A stretch of DNA of 64,000 nt. It comes from UBA2210 sp036825195 (GTDB lineage: Bacteria > Desulfobacterota > Syntrophia > Syntrophales > UBA2210). The notes beneath the pieces are model-generated. The model did not search any database. It was given only the letters and a program-made list of their open reading frames with translations, and had not been told where the DNA came from. Made by a program: the position numbers and the translations under genes. Positions 53,627 to 62,929 of this stretch are shown here, piece by piece (position 1 is the first letter of the stretch; each line of letters starts with the position of its first letter). Location of the stretch: assembly GCA_036825195.1 (NCBI GenBank), contig DAISYQ010000010.1:9360-73359 (forward strand), given 5' to 3'.

Positions 53627-53656
53627 TTGACATGAGATCAAAATTGTAATTATCTT
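53627..53656 (+). promoter_or_regulatory. Possible promoter for yceD-rpmF
   Basis: TTGACA (53627-53632), an 18-base spacer and TATCTT (53651-53656) lie about 40 bases before the TTG start of yceD. The -35 is perfect and the -10 fair. Confidence 0.5.
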
Positions 53657-53694
53657 TCATTCTTTTTTTATATATGTCTTTAACAGGATAAGTT

Positions 53695-54231
53695 TTGCAG
53701 ATCAACATCTCAAATATTCCGGCAGAGGGGTTGAATCTCCGGTTCTCTCACAGTGGGGAGTGGTTCCACCGGTCCATGCCGATGGGTGATGAGTGCGGTT
53801 TTTGCGTTGACGGGATTGACGTGCAATGCTTTGTAGAGAAGGTGTTACGGGATGTGTCAATCAAAGGCAGAATCAAGGCCGGTGTTGAACTTGAGTGTTG
53901 CAGATGTCTGGAGAAATTTGACTTTCCAATAGAAACTGAATTCAACTATGTCTTCATGCCCGCTGACAATCTGAAGAAGGACGATCTGGAACTGACATAT
54001 GAAGACTTGGAACAGAGTTATTATGAAGGCGATGTAATAGATCTGGATCAGATTATCATTGAACAGCTAGTACTGCAGATTCCGTTTAAACCACTGTGCG
54101 ATAACTCCTGCAAGGGAATCTGTCCTGTCTGCGGGATAAATCTCAATATAGAGAAATGTGACCATAAGACGCAACAGATAAGCAGTCCGTTTGCTGCGTT
54201 AAAAAATTTTAAGATAAAGAAGGAAAGGTAA
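53695..54231 (+). CDS. yceD: YceD family (DUF177) protein
   Basis: The 178-residue protein belongs to the YceD/DUF177 family, which lies beside rpmF in most bacteria and has been linked to 23S rRNA processing. Visible are CCRCLEKFDFPIE and the C-terminal CDNSCKGICPVCGINLN, whose Cys may bind zinc. The start is a TTG (53695); no ATG is suitable. rpmF follows after 7 bases. Confidence 0.87.
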   Translation: MQINISNIPAEGLNLRFSHSGEWFHRSMPMGDECGFCVDGIDVQCFVEKVLRDVSIKGRIKAGVELECCRCLEKFDFPIETEFNYVFMPADNLKKDDLELTYEDLEQSYYEGDVIDLDQIIIEQLVLQIPFKPLCDNSCKGICPVCGINLNIEKCDHKTQQISSPFAALKNFKIKKER

Positions 54232-54238
54232 TTGTACC

Positions 54239-54415
54239 ATGGCAAATCCAACAAATAGACACTCGAGAACAAGAAGAAACAAGAGAAGGTCTCACGATGC
54301 CCTCAAGGCTGTAACCACCTCTGTGTGTTCACAGTGCAATGAACCGAAATTGCCCCACCGCGCATGTCCCCATTGTGGTTTCTACAATGGGCGTGAAGTT
54401 ATTTCTGTCGAATAA
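54239..54415 (+). CDS. rpmF: 50S ribosomal protein L32
   Basis: The 58-residue protein reads MANPTNRHSRTRRNKRRSHD, then CSQC and CPHCGFYNGREV: the basic start and zinc ribbon of L32. It lies between yceD and fabD; plsX and fabH, which often follow, are absent. Confidence 0.96.
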   Translation: MANPTNRHSRTRRNKRRSHDALKAVTTSVCSQCNEPKLPHRACPHCGFYNGREVISVE

Positions 54416-54451
54416 AAAAACCCAGAAGTCTGTGCTCTGAGGGTAAGAGTT

Positions 54452-55405
54452 ATGGATGATTTAGGCATAGTCTTTCCCGGTCAGGGCTCACAATACGTAG
54501 GTATGGGGAGAGAACTGTACGAACGGTTTAGAGAAACAAGAGAAACGTTCGAAGAAGCGGAAGAAGCACTCAATGTCAACATCACGAGACTTTGTTTTGA
54601 GGGACCGCAGGATCTCCTCGATCTGACGCCAAACACACAGGCGGCAGTATTGACCGCGGCTATCGCTTTCTACCGGGTATTCGAAAAAGAAATAGACATC
54701 GAACCGGGGGTGATGGCGGGACACAGCTTAGGGGAATATGCCGCCCTCTGCGCCTCAGGAGCCATAAATTTTTCCGATGCCGTTAAACTCGTATACGCAC
54801 GGGGACGATACCAGCAGGAGGCAGTGCCACCGGGTGAGGGATGCATGGCGGCCATTATTGGCCTTGACAGGGGACTTGTTGAAGATATATGCCACACTAT
54901 AACCAAAGACCATGAAGTGGTCGCACTGGTGAATATCAACAGTCCGGGTCAGTATGTTATATCCGGTACTACGGGAGCGGTCGAAAAGGCCGTAGACCTG
55001 GCGAAGGTAAAAGGCGCCCGTATGGGTATAAAACTCCCCATCAGCGTTCCCTGTCATTGCAGACTTTTGGACGAAGCGGCTAAACGGCTGGGAAAAGATC
55101 TCGATACTGTCGGGATACGAGACAGTAGCGTAAAAGTAATATCCAACTTTGATCCGGAGGTTCTGCATTCGAAAGAAACTACCAGAAAACTCTTGGTCTG
55201 GCAGTTGAATTCCCCCGTCAGATGGCAAGAGACGGTAGAGCGGATGTACCGAATGGGAATACGAACTGTAGTCGAGATAGGACCGAAGAGGACTCTGTCA
55301 AGTCTCATAAAGAGGATAGATAAACGCATTAAAACCCTTAACATAGAGAATGTGACTTCTCTTAAGGCAACGATCGATTTCCTGAACGGTAACGAAGCGG
55401 CATAG
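54452..55405 (+). CDS. fabD: Malonyl-CoA:ACP transacylase
   Basis: FabD loads malonyl groups onto acyl carrier protein. The 317-residue protein has FPGQGSQYVGMGREL, the catalytic serine in AGHSLGEYAALCASG, the conserved His in SVPCHC and a C-terminal segment VVEIGPKRTLSSLIKRI. It precedes fabG in the order fabD-fabG-acpP-fabF. Confidence 0.95.
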   Translation: MDDLGIVFPGQGSQYVGMGRELYERFRETRETFEEAEEALNVNITRLCFEGPQDLLDLTPNTQAAVLTAAIAFYRVFEKEIDIEPGVMAGHSLGEYAALCASGAINFSDAVKLVYARGRYQQEAVPPGEGCMAAIIGLDRGLVEDICHTITKDHEVVALVNINSPGQYVISGTTGAVEKAVDLAKVKGARMGIKLPISVPCHCRLLDEAAKRLGKDLDTVGIRDSSVKVISNFDPEVLHSKETTRKLLVWQLNSPVRWQETVERMYRMGIRTVVEIGPKRTLSSLIKRIDKRIKTLNIENVTSLKATIDFLNGNEAA

Positions 55406-55522
55406 GCTTTCTTTAATGACCGGTTTGGGAAGTATTTTGTAGGTGGTCGGCTTTGTCTCGCAAGAAGATAGATAGCGCTAGGATGGCGGTGGAAATCAAT
55501 CTGGAAAAGATGTAAGGTACCT

Positions 55523-56284
55523 ATGGAAGGACCAAGCGGCAAATCCCTGGAAGGGAAGATAGCGCTGGTAACGGGAGGTTCGAGAGGGATAGGAAGAGCT
55601 GTCGCGGTGGAACTTGCCCGCGCGGGGGCTTTTACTTTCATAAACTATGTTCGCAATGAAGATGCGGCCACTGAAACACTGAAGATTTTGGAAAATCAGG
55701 GGGGGAGAGGCAGATTGCTGCGGTTTGATGTGGCTGATTCCAATGCCGTCCAGGATTCCATACGAGGCATAACGGAAGAAAAGGGAAGAATCGACATCCT
55801 GATCAATAACGCCGGCATAACCCTGAACAATATCTTTGTAAGAACGGCGCCTGAAACATGGGACAGAGTCATGGATATCAATCTTAAGGGGGTTTTCAAC
55901 TGCTGTCGATCCGCGACAAAGTACATGATGAAACAGAAATGGGGGCGTATCATCAATATGACCTCGGTGGTTGCGACATCGGGGAATGTCGGACAGGTGT
56001 GTTACTCGGCATCCAAGGCTGGAATTATAGGATTGACAAAATCCCTGGCCAGGGAATTGGGTCCCCGGAATGTATGTGTCAATGCTGTCGCCCCGGGATT
56101 CATTGAAACCGATATGACGATCTCGATCGATGAAGCAGGCAGGGGAAAAGTAACCGATCAGATACCACTGAGAAGGACGGGAACACCCGATGATGTGGCA
56201 GGTGTTGTGGCGTTTCTGGTATCTTGGAAAGCAGATTACATTACCGGACAGGTAATTCATGTTAATGGCGGACTGTATATGTAA
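55523..56284 (+). CDS. fabG: 3-oxoacyl-ACP reductase
   Basis: FabG reduces 3-oxoacyl-ACP with NADPH. The 253-residue short-chain dehydrogenase has TGGSRGIGRA, NNAG, the catalytic Ser-Tyr-Lys set in NMTSVVATSG and YSASKAG, and NAVAPGFIETDM. A mini reading frame of about 20 codons just before it (55452-55514) looks unrelated. Confidence 0.96.
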   Translation: MEGPSGKSLEGKIALVTGGSRGIGRAVAVELARAGAFTFINYVRNEDAATETLKILENQGGRGRLLRFDVADSNAVQDSIRGITEEKGRIDILINNAGITLNNIFVRTAPETWDRVMDINLKGVFNCCRSATKYMMKQKWGRIINMTSVVATSGNVGQVCYSASKAGIIGLTKSLARELGPRNVCVNAVAPGFIETDMTISIDEAGRGKVTDQIPLRRTGTPDDVAGVVAFLVSWKADYITGQVIHVNGGLYM

Positions 56285-56353
56285 TCCCGGCTCGGCGGGA
56301 CTGCTGTATGATATGGATATTAGAGAAATTGAGATATAGCGAGGAGGATCTAC

Positions 56354-56599
56354 ATGACGATGAATGTTGAAGAAAAGGTAAAAGAGGTTATCATTGAACA
56401 GTTAAATATAACGGAAGAAGAGTGTGTGCCGGAAGCCGCATTTATCGATGATCTCGGGGCTGATTCTCTTGACATAGTGGAACTGATCATGGCTTTGGAA
56501 GATAATTTCGGTATGGATATATCGGATGACGATCTGGCGAAGATACGCACAGTCCAGGATATTATTACGTATATTAAAGAAAGATTATCACAGGAATGA
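56354..56599 (+). CDS. acpP: Acyl carrier protein
   Basis: The 81-residue acidic protein has the phosphopantetheine site Ser in LGADSLDIVELIMALED and the family's four-helix pattern. ATG 56354 lies 6 bases after GAGGAGG. A small hairpin (56285-56300) lies between fabG and acpP. It overlaps fabF by 4 bases. Confidence 0.97.
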   Translation: MTMNVEEKVKEVIIEQLNITEEECVPEAAFIDDLGADSLDIVELIMALEDNFGMDISDDDLAKIRTVQDIITYIKERLSQE

Positions 56600-57843
56600 T
56601 GTCGAAGAAAAGGGTTGTGATAACCGGGCTCGGTATTGTGAGCCCCCTGGGCAATTGCCTGAACGATACCTGGGAAGGGATATGTTCAGGAAGATCGGGT
56701 ATTGCAGAGATCACCAGGTTCGATACAACCGAATTCAAGACAAAGATAGCCGGCGAACTAAAGAATTTTGATCCCTTGACGTTTATCAGTCCCAAGGAGC
56801 AACGCAGGCTGGACGATTTCATTATCTATGCGCTGGCGGCCTCGGAAATGGCAGTGAACGATTCCGGTCTGATCATCGATAACGGAAACAGGGAGCGGGT
56901 AGGTGTTATATTGGGTTCCGCAATCGGGGGGCTGTCCACCATGGAAAGGGAAAGGGGGATCTTGCTCGAACAGGGGCCCAAAAAGGTGTCTCCTTTTGCG
57001 GTCCCGGCGGTGTTGGCAAACCTAGCTCCTGGACATGTCTCCATACGATTTGGTGCCAAGGGGCCCATCAGCTGTGTCGTGACGGCGTGTTCCTCGGGAA
57101 ACAATGCCATTAGCGACGCCTTTCGGACAATATCCTGCGGCTATGCGGATGTTGTGATAACGGGAGGCACCGAGGCGGCTGTGACCCCTCTGTCGATAGG
57201 GGGATTCAACGCCATGAGGGCGCTGTCGGTCCGAAACGATGAACCGGGAAGGGCGAGCAGACCATTCGAACGGGACAGAGATGGTTTTATCGTGAGTGAA
57301 GGATGCGGTATCATAATCCTGGAAGAGATGTCGTATGCCCTCGATCGGGGTGCGCGGATATATGCCGAGGTCGCGGGGACCGGATCGACCAGCGATGCTT
57401 TTCACATGGCGGCTCCTCCTCCGGGACATGAAGGTGCCGTCCGGTGCATGCGGCTTGCCCTGCAGGATGCGGGTATGAATCCCACAGAAATCGACTACAT
57501 AAACGCGCACGGCACATCAACCCCTCTTAACGACACCTATGAAACGGAGGCAATTAAAGCGGTCTTCGGAGACCACTGCGGAGAACTTTCCATCAGCTCG
57601 ACAAAGTCCATGACGGGTCACATGTTGGGCGCCGCGGGCGGTGCGGAGGCCATTTTCTCCGTCAAGGCCATAGAGGAAGGGATTGTCCCTCCGACGATCA
57701 ATCTGGACAACCCGGATCCGACATGTGATCTGAATTATACGCCACACAGGGCGCAACACAGGGAAATCAAGGCTGCCATGTCAAATACCTTCGGATTTGG
57801 CGGTGTTAATTCTGTCGTTGTCTATAAGAAATTTGAGAACTAG
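56596..57843 (+). CDS. fabF: 3-oxoacyl-ACP synthase II
   Basis: FabF elongates acyl-ACP with malonyl-ACP. The 415-residue protein has the Cys in VVTACSSGNNA, His in NAHGTSTPLND and His in KSMTGHMLGAAGG, forming the Cys-His-His triad. It begins at ATG 56596, overlapping the acpP stop; ATG 56599 is also possible. A fabH is not nearby. Confidence 0.96.
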   Translation: MMSKKRVVITGLGIVSPLGNCLNDTWEGICSGRSGIAEITRFDTTEFKTKIAGELKNFDPLTFISPKEQRRLDDFIIYALAASEMAVNDSGLIIDNGNRERVGVILGSAIGGLSTMERERGILLEQGPKKVSPFAVPAVLANLAPGHVSIRFGAKGPISCVVTACSSGNNAISDAFRTISCGYADVVITGGTEAAVTPLSIGGFNAMRALSVRNDEPGRASRPFERDRDGFIVSEGCGIIILEEMSYALDRGARIYAEVAGTGSTSDAFHMAAPPPGHEGAVRCMRLALQDAGMNPTEIDYINAHGTSTPLNDTYETEAIKAVFGDHCGELSISSTKSMTGHMLGAAGGAEAIFSVKAIEEGIVPPTINLDNPDPTCDLNYTPHRAQHREIKAAMSNTFGFGGVNSVVVYKKFEN

Positions 57844-57856
57844 GGGGGATGGGATT

Positions 57857-58291
57857 CTGAAAATTATTATAGGTTCAGATCATGCCGGCTTTGATCTGAA
57901 AGAAGCACTCAAAGATTCCATAAGCGGAATGACGGATATTGGAACGTACAGTAATGAACCGGTAGATTACCCCGATTTTGCTTCCAAGGTTGCCCGCGCT
58001 GTTTCCGCGGGAGAGTTTGAAAAGGGCATCCTGATCTGCGGTTCCGGTGTGGGCATGTCGATCGTTGCGAACAGGTTTCCCGGTGTGAGGGCTGCCCTGT
58101 GCACAGATACGGAAACGGCCCGTTTGAGCAGGATGCATAACGATGCCAATGTCTTGGTCCTTGCCGGAAGGCGCACGGATACAGAGACGGCTTTGGCCAT
58201 TGTGACCGTGTGGTTGAATACCGAATTTGAGGGTGGGCGTCACAGGAAGCGGCTCGACAAGATAAACACTATTGAGGAGGAAGAACTATAA
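57857..58291 (+). CDS. rpiB: Ribose-5-phosphate isomerase B, apparent CTG start
   Basis: RpiB interconverts ribose-5-phosphate and ribulose-5-phosphate. The conserved N terminus KIIIGSDHAGFDLK begins right after a CTG at 57857, and AGGGGGGAT (57842-57850) lies 6 bases upstream. The only standard in-frame starts (TTG 57833 and earlier) lie inside fabF and add foreign residues. The active-site Cys is in CGSGVGM and the RLSRMHNDANVL segment follows. The 144-residue length fits. Confidence in identity is high; the start codon is inferred. Confidence 0.9.
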   Translation: MKIIIGSDHAGFDLKEALKDSISGMTDIGTYSNEPVDYPDFASKVARAVSAGEFEKGILICGSGVGMSIVANRFPGVRAALCTDTETARLSRMHNDANVLVLAGRRTDTETALAIVTVWLNTEFEGGRHRKRLDKINTIEEEEL

Positions 58292-59550
58292 TGTCCGTAT
58301 TGTGGAATACAGACCCGGAGATAGCCCGGGCTATACGTAATGAAACAAAAAGGCAGTCCGGCAAACTTGAACTCATCGCCTCGGAAAATTTCGTGAGTGA
58401 GGCGGTGCTTGAAGCCCAAGGCTCCATTATGACGAATAAATATGCGGAAGGATACCCCGGCAAGAGATATTACGGAGGATGCGAGTATGTCGATGTCGCG
58501 GAAAACCTTGCCATAGAGCGGGCAAAAAAACTTTTCGGTGCCGATCATGTCAATGTTCAGCCTCACTCTGGAAGTCAGGCGAACATGGCTGTTTATTTCG
58601 CCACGCTCCAGCCGGGCGATACCGTCCTCGGGATGAATCTCTCCCATGGCGGACACCTGACCCATGGGAGCCCGGTCAACTTTTCAGGGAGGCTCTACAA
58701 CGTCGTTTCATACGGAGTGGACAGAGAGACGGAAACCATAGATTTCAATGAGGTCGAAGATCAGGCAAAGAAGCATAATCCCAAAATGATTGTCGTTGGG
58801 GCAAGCGCCTATCCCCGAACTATCGATTTCGAGGCATTCAGAGCGATAGCGGATAAGACGGGAGCCGTTATCATGGCGGATATCGCCCATATAGCAGGTC
58901 TCATCGCGGCGGACCTGCACCCCTCGCCCGTTCCGGTTTGTGAATTTGTCACGTCGACGACCCACAAAACACTGCGTGGTCCGCGGGGAGGGCTCATCAT
59001 GTGCAAGGAAGGATTCGCCAAGGTATTGAACAGCCGCGTCTTCCCGGGCAGCCAGGGTGGCCCTCTGATGCATGTCATCGCTGCCAAGGCGGTGGCATTC
59101 AAGGAGGCCCTTGAACCGGAATTCAAAGAATATCAGCTTCAGATTATCAAAAACGCTGCGGCCCTGGCAGAAGCCTTGAAGGAAAGGGGACTGCGCCTCG
59201 TTTCCGGAGGCACGGATAATCACCTCATACTGATCGACCTGACCCCAAAGGGGGTTACGGGAAAGGATGCCGAAGCCGCGCTCGACAGGGCAGGGATAAC
59301 CACAAATAAAAACGGCATACCCTTTGACACGCAGGGCCCGATGATCACAAGTGGCATACGAATCGGCACACCCGCTCTGACGACACGGGGGATGAAAGAA
59401 GAGGAGATGAGGAAGATAGCGCATCTGATTTCTTACATTATCGATGATGTTGATAATGAGGAGCACATCAATGAAGTCAGAAAAGAGGTTGACTCCCTGT
59501 GTGAAGCCTTTCCGCTCTATGAGAATAGACTGAAGTCCGAAGAGTGTTAG
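58291..59550 (+). CDS. glyA: Serine hydroxymethyltransferase
   Basis: GlyA makes glycine and methylene-tetrahydrofolate from serine. The 419-residue protein has ELIASENFVSEAVLEAQGS, YPGKRYYGGCEYVD, HSGSQAN, ADIAHIAGL and the pyridoxal phosphate lysine in TSTTHKTLRGPRGG. Its ATG shares one base with the rpiB stop. Confidence 0.97.
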   Translation: MSVLWNTDPEIARAIRNETKRQSGKLELIASENFVSEAVLEAQGSIMTNKYAEGYPGKRYYGGCEYVDVAENLAIERAKKLFGADHVNVQPHSGSQANMAVYFATLQPGDTVLGMNLSHGGHLTHGSPVNFSGRLYNVVSYGVDRETETIDFNEVEDQAKKHNPKMIVVGASAYPRTIDFEAFRAIADKTGAVIMADIAHIAGLIAADLHPSPVPVCEFVTSTTHKTLRGPRGGLIMCKEGFAKVLNSRVFPGSQGGPLMHVIAAKAVAFKEALEPEFKEYQLQIIKNAAALAEALKERGLRLVSGGTDNHLILIDLTPKGVTGKDAEAALDRAGITTNKNGIPFDTQGPMITSGIRIGTPALTTRGMKEEEMRKIAHLISYIIDDVDNEEHINEVRKEVDSLCEAFPLYENRLKSEEC

Positions 59551-59611
59551 CTCTCGCGCGACTATGATTGTCACCTGTTCTGGTTGAGAGAGACCTGAGG
59601 AAACGGGAAAG

Positions 59612-60070
59612 ATGAAATTCGAAACGCAGATCGAACGCCCCTCCTGGGATCAGTATTTTATGGATATCGTTGATCTTGTATCAAGGCGTTCCACATGCCT
59701 GCGCCGAAAGGTCGGAGCTGTTCTGGTACGGGATAAACGAATGCTGGCCACAGGGTATAATGGACCGCCCGCCGGTGTACCACACTGTTCGGAGATCGGG
59801 TGTCTGAGAGACCAGATGCATATCCCGTCGGGTGAACGGCATGAACTGTGCAGGGGACTTCACGCCGAACAGAACGCTATCATCCAGGCCGCTCTTCATG
59901 GCGTGAGTACAAAGGGTGCAACGATTTACTGCACCAATCACCCGTGTATCATCTGTTCCAAGATGATCATAAACTCTGGAATAGTCTCTGTCGTCTATAC
60001 AGAGGACTATCAGGATGAACTTGCCGCAAGGATGCTCAAAGAGGCCGGTGTTGGAGCGAGAAAACCATGA
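59612..60070 (+). CDS. dCMP deaminase family protein (ComEB-like)
   Basis: The 152-residue zinc deaminase has the conserved GAVLVRDKRMLATGYNGPPA, LHAEQNAI with the catalytic His and Glu, and TNHPCIICSKMI with two zinc Cys. It probably converts dCMP to dUMP. It overlaps nrdR by 4 bases, placing it with nucleotide metabolism. Confidence 0.9.
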   Translation: MKFETQIERPSWDQYFMDIVDLVSRRSTCLRRKVGAVLVRDKRMLATGYNGPPAGVPHCSEIGCLRDQMHIPSGERHELCRGLHAEQNAIIQAALHGVSTKGATIYCTNHPCIICSKMIINSGIVSVVYTEDYQDELAARMLKEAGVGARKP

Positions 60071-60525
60071 ACTGTCCGTTCTGTGCCAACGGAGAAAACA
60101 AGGTTATTGATTCACGGATCAGCAGAGACGGAACCGCCATACGAAGGCGGAGAGAGTGTCTGAACTGCAAAAAGCGATTCACGACCTACGAGTACGTTGA
60201 GGATGTTCTTCCCGTAGTGGTAAAGAAAGACGGCAGGAGAGAATCTTTCGACAGAAATAAGATCTTTGCAGGGATAAAAAAGGCCTGTGAGAAACGTCCG
60301 ATCAGCATGGAAGTGATAGAAGAAACCGTTGACAGGATCGAACAGGAATGTCAGGAATTTGCCTTGAAGGAGATACCTACCCGCGTGATAGGCGAAAAGA
60401 TTATGGAAGAGCTCCATACCCTCGATGGCGTGGCCTATGTCAGGTTTGCGTCCGTCTACCGGGAGTTCAGAGATGTGAATGAGTTTATCGATGAACTGAA
60501 GGGATTTCTCAAGAAGGAAAGGTAA
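60067..60525 (+). CDS. nrdR: Transcriptional repressor NrdR
   Basis: NrdR represses ribonucleotide reductase genes when dATP is high. The 152-residue protein has an N-terminal zinc ribbon (NCPFCANGENKVIDSR, then CLNC) and an ATP-cone domain (VVKKDGRRESFDRNKIFAGI, then YVRFASVYREF). It overlaps the deaminase by 4 bases and its TAA shares one base with the ribE start. Confidence 0.96.
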   Translation: MNCPFCANGENKVIDSRISRDGTAIRRRRECLNCKKRFTTYEYVEDVLPVVVKKDGRRESFDRNKIFAGIKKACEKRPISMEVIEETVDRIEQECQEFALKEIPTRVIGEKIMEELHTLDGVAYVRFASVYREFRDVNEFIDELKGFLKKER

Positions 60526-61157
60526 TGTTTACCGGTATTATTGAAGGTGTGGGCATTGTAAAGAGGACGGCTAGACGGGGAGAGGATATCCTCCTGAGTA
60601 TCGCCACATCGATGAGTCTCGATGATGTCTCGATCGGTGACAGCGTGGCGGTGAGTGGCGTCTGTCTGACCGTTGTCGAAGTCATGGAGGGCACCTTTAG
60701 CGCGGATGTATCGGCAGAAACCTTGGCAAAGACAACCTTACGCGAGCTGAGGATCGGAGGCCGGGTCAACCTGGAAAAGGCCCTTACGTTACAATCTCAT
60801 CTGGGCGGGCATTTTGTCCTTGGCCATGTCGATTGTGTCGGAGATATTAGAGAGAGAAGGGAACGGTCAAACTCCATCATATTCGGCGTGGAGGTAGGTG
60901 AAGAGACGAGCCGGTACATTGTTCAGAAGGGGTCAGTCGCGGTGGACGGTATCAGCCTTACCGTTAACGAATATGAAAAAAACAGATTTTATGTTAACAT
61001 CATTCCTCATACCGCCAGGGAGACGACGCTGGGATTCAAAAGGGTAGGTGACCGGGTGAATGTTGAAACGGACATCCTGGGTAAGTATGTGGAACGATTC
61101 GTCCATCCCGACAAGGGAATCGATACGGATTTTCTGTCGAAGCATGGATTTTTTTAA
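60525..61157 (+). CDS. ribE: Riboflavin synthase alpha chain
   Basis: RibE dismutates two dimethylribityllumazines to riboflavin. The 210-residue protein begins MFTGIIEGVGIV and shows the duplicated domain, with GVCLTVV in the first half and GISLTVNEYE in the second. ribD is missing between nrdR and ribE. No FMN riboswitch leader fits, since the gene overlaps nrdR. Confidence 0.95.
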   Translation: MFTGIIEGVGIVKRTARRGEDILLSIATSMSLDDVSIGDSVAVSGVCLTVVEVMEGTFSADVSAETLAKTTLRELRIGGRVNLEKALTLQSHLGGHFVLGHVDCVGDIRERRERSNSIIFGVEVGEETSRYIVQKGSVAVDGISLTVNEYEKNRFYVNIIPHTARETTLGFKRVGDRVNVETDILGKYVERFVHPDKGIDTDFLSKHGFF

Positions 61158-61198
61158 TAATGCTGTAAGAAAAAATAGATGAGGATAGAAGGAACATC

Positions 61199-62398
61199 AT
61201 GGTTAGTACAATACAAGAGGCCATTGAAGATATAAAGAATGGCAAGATGGTAATTCTGGTTGATGATGAAGACAGGGAAAACGAGGGTGATCTATGTATG
61301 GCTGCACAGCATGTCACTCCGGAAGCTATCAATTTCATGGCCAAATACGGCAGGGGATTGATATGTCTTTCAATGGCGGATGAACTTGCGGATAAACTGC
61401 ATCTCCCCCTGATGACCACCAATAATGAATCTCGATTCGGTACGGCTTTTACCGTTTCCATCGAGGCACGGAAGGGAGTGACCACGGGGATCTCCGCGAA
61501 GGACAGGGCTACGACCATACTGGCGGCGGTTGCAGATGATGCAAAACCCGACGATCTGGTCAGTCCGGGACATGTCTTCCCCATACGGGCGCGCAAGGGG
61601 GGTGTCCTGGTTCGAACGGGACAGACCGAAGGATCCGTCGATCTGTCCAGATTGGCATATCTGAAGCCCGCAGGTGTTATCTGTGAGGTCATGAAAGAAG
61701 ACGGTACCATGGCGAGGATGCCTGATCTTGAACTGTTTGCAAAGGAGCATAATATCAAGATCGTTACCGTTGCCGACCTGATAGATTTCAGGATGCAACA
61801 TGAGCGACTCATAAAGAGAGTTGCCGAGGCAAGCCTCCCCACCAAATACGGCGGAGAATTCAAGATCATTATCTATGAAAACGACGTGGACGATATGAAA
61901 CATATAGCCCTCGTCAAGGGCAACATACAGCCCGACGACGAGGTGCTTGTCAGGGTGCATTCCGAGTGCGTAACAGGGGATCTTTTCGGGTCACTTCGCT
62001 GTGATTGTGGTGAACAGCTCCACAAGGCCATGGAGATGGTTGATCAGGAAGGAAAGGGTGTCATCGTGTATATGCACCAGGAGGGGAGAGGAATCGGACT
62101 CGCGAACAAGATACGGGCCTATGAGCTGCAGGAGAAGGGAAGGGATACCGTTGAGGCGAATTTGGAACTGGGATTTAAAGAAGACCTCAGGGATTATGGG
62201 ATAGGGGCACAGATCCTTGTCGATCTCGGTGTCAAGAAGATGCGTTTGATGACAAACAATCCCAAGAAGATTGTGGGTGTTGAGGGCTACGGTGTTGAAG
62301 TGGTAGAGAGGGTTCCCATCGAGATCGAACCGAACACGAATAGCGTTCATTATCTGAAAACGAAGAAGGATAAGATGGGACATCTATTGCATATATAA
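61199..62398 (+). CDS. ribBA: Bifunctional 3,4-dihydroxy-2-butanone 4-phosphate synthase/GTP cyclohydrolase II
   Basis: The 399-residue protein joins RibB (about 1-200; VDDEDRENEGDLCMAAQ, GLICLSM, RAREGGVLVRTGQTEGSVDL-type residues) to RibA (about 205-395; VHSECVTGDLFGSLRCDC with zinc Cys, and HQEGRGIGLANKI). It supplies the two precursors of riboflavin. ribH follows after 54 bases. Confidence 0.96.
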   Translation: MVSTIQEAIEDIKNGKMVILVDDEDRENEGDLCMAAQHVTPEAINFMAKYGRGLICLSMADELADKLHLPLMTTNNESRFGTAFTVSIEARKGVTTGISAKDRATTILAAVADDAKPDDLVSPGHVFPIRARKGGVLVRTGQTEGSVDLSRLAYLKPAGVICEVMKEDGTMARMPDLELFAKEHNIKIVTVADLIDFRMQHERLIKRVAEASLPTKYGGEFKIIIYENDVDDMKHIALVKGNIQPDDEVLVRVHSECVTGDLFGSLRCDCGEQLHKAMEMVDQEGKGVIVYMHQEGRGIGLANKIRAYELQEKGRDTVEANLELGFKEDLRDYGIGAQILVDLGVKKMRLMTNNPKKIVGVEGYGVEVVERVPIEIEPNTNSVHYLKTKKDKMGHLLHI

Positions 62399-62452
62399 CG
62401 ATGGCGATTTCGCTCTATTATGAAATTGTCAGTAAAGAATGGAGAACCGAAC

Positions 62453-62917
62453 ATGCCGAAAATCATCGAGGGAAAGATCACAGCGAAAGGACTACGGTTT
62501 GGCATCGTAGCCAGCCGGTTTAATGATTTCATCTGTGGAAAGATCATTGAAGGGGCTCTGGATGCCCTGAAACGGTCAGGTGCGGATGAAAAAGACATCA
62601 CCGTCGTGAGAGTCCCCGGCGCTTTTGAGATACCGCTTGCAGCAAAGAAACTAGCGAAAAGCAATAACTTTGATGCGGTAATATGCCTTGGGGCCGTGAT
62701 ACGGGGTGCCACGCCGCATTTCGAGTATGTGAGTGCCGAAGTGTCCAAAGGCATTGCGCTCGTGACGCTGGAAACGGAAATACCGGTTGCTTTCGGTATC
62801 ATTACGGCCGATACGATAGAACAGGCCATTGAGAGGGCGGGAACGAAATCGGGCAATAAGGGATGGGATGCCGCCATATCAGCCATTGAAATGGCCAATC
62901 TTTTCAAATTATTATAA
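62453..62917 (+). CDS. ribH: 6,7-Dimethyl-8-ribityllumazine synthase
   Basis: RibH condenses the RibBA products. The 154-residue protein has GIVASRFNDFI, VPGAFEIPLAAKKLA, CLGAVIRGATPHFEYV and VAFGIITADTIEQA. ATG 62453 follows GGAG; the frame is open to 62420. nusB follows after 12 bases. Confidence 0.97.
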   Translation: MPKIIEGKITAKGLRFGIVASRFNDFICGKIIEGALDALKRSGADEKDITVVRVPGAFEIPLAAKKLAKSNNFDAVICLGAVIRGATPHFEYVSAEVSKGIALVTLETEIPVAFGIITADTIEQAIERAGTKSGNKGWDAAISAIEMANLFKLL

Positions 62918-62929
62918 TTAGGGACATTA

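Noticed and set aside
55452..55514. A 20-codon TTG-started frame before fabG
   Set aside because: Short and without a ribosome-binding site; probably chance.
58708..59574. A 288-codon minus-strand frame opposite glyA
   Set aside because: glyA is unmistakable and the antisense frame lacks any recognised motif or ribosome-binding site.
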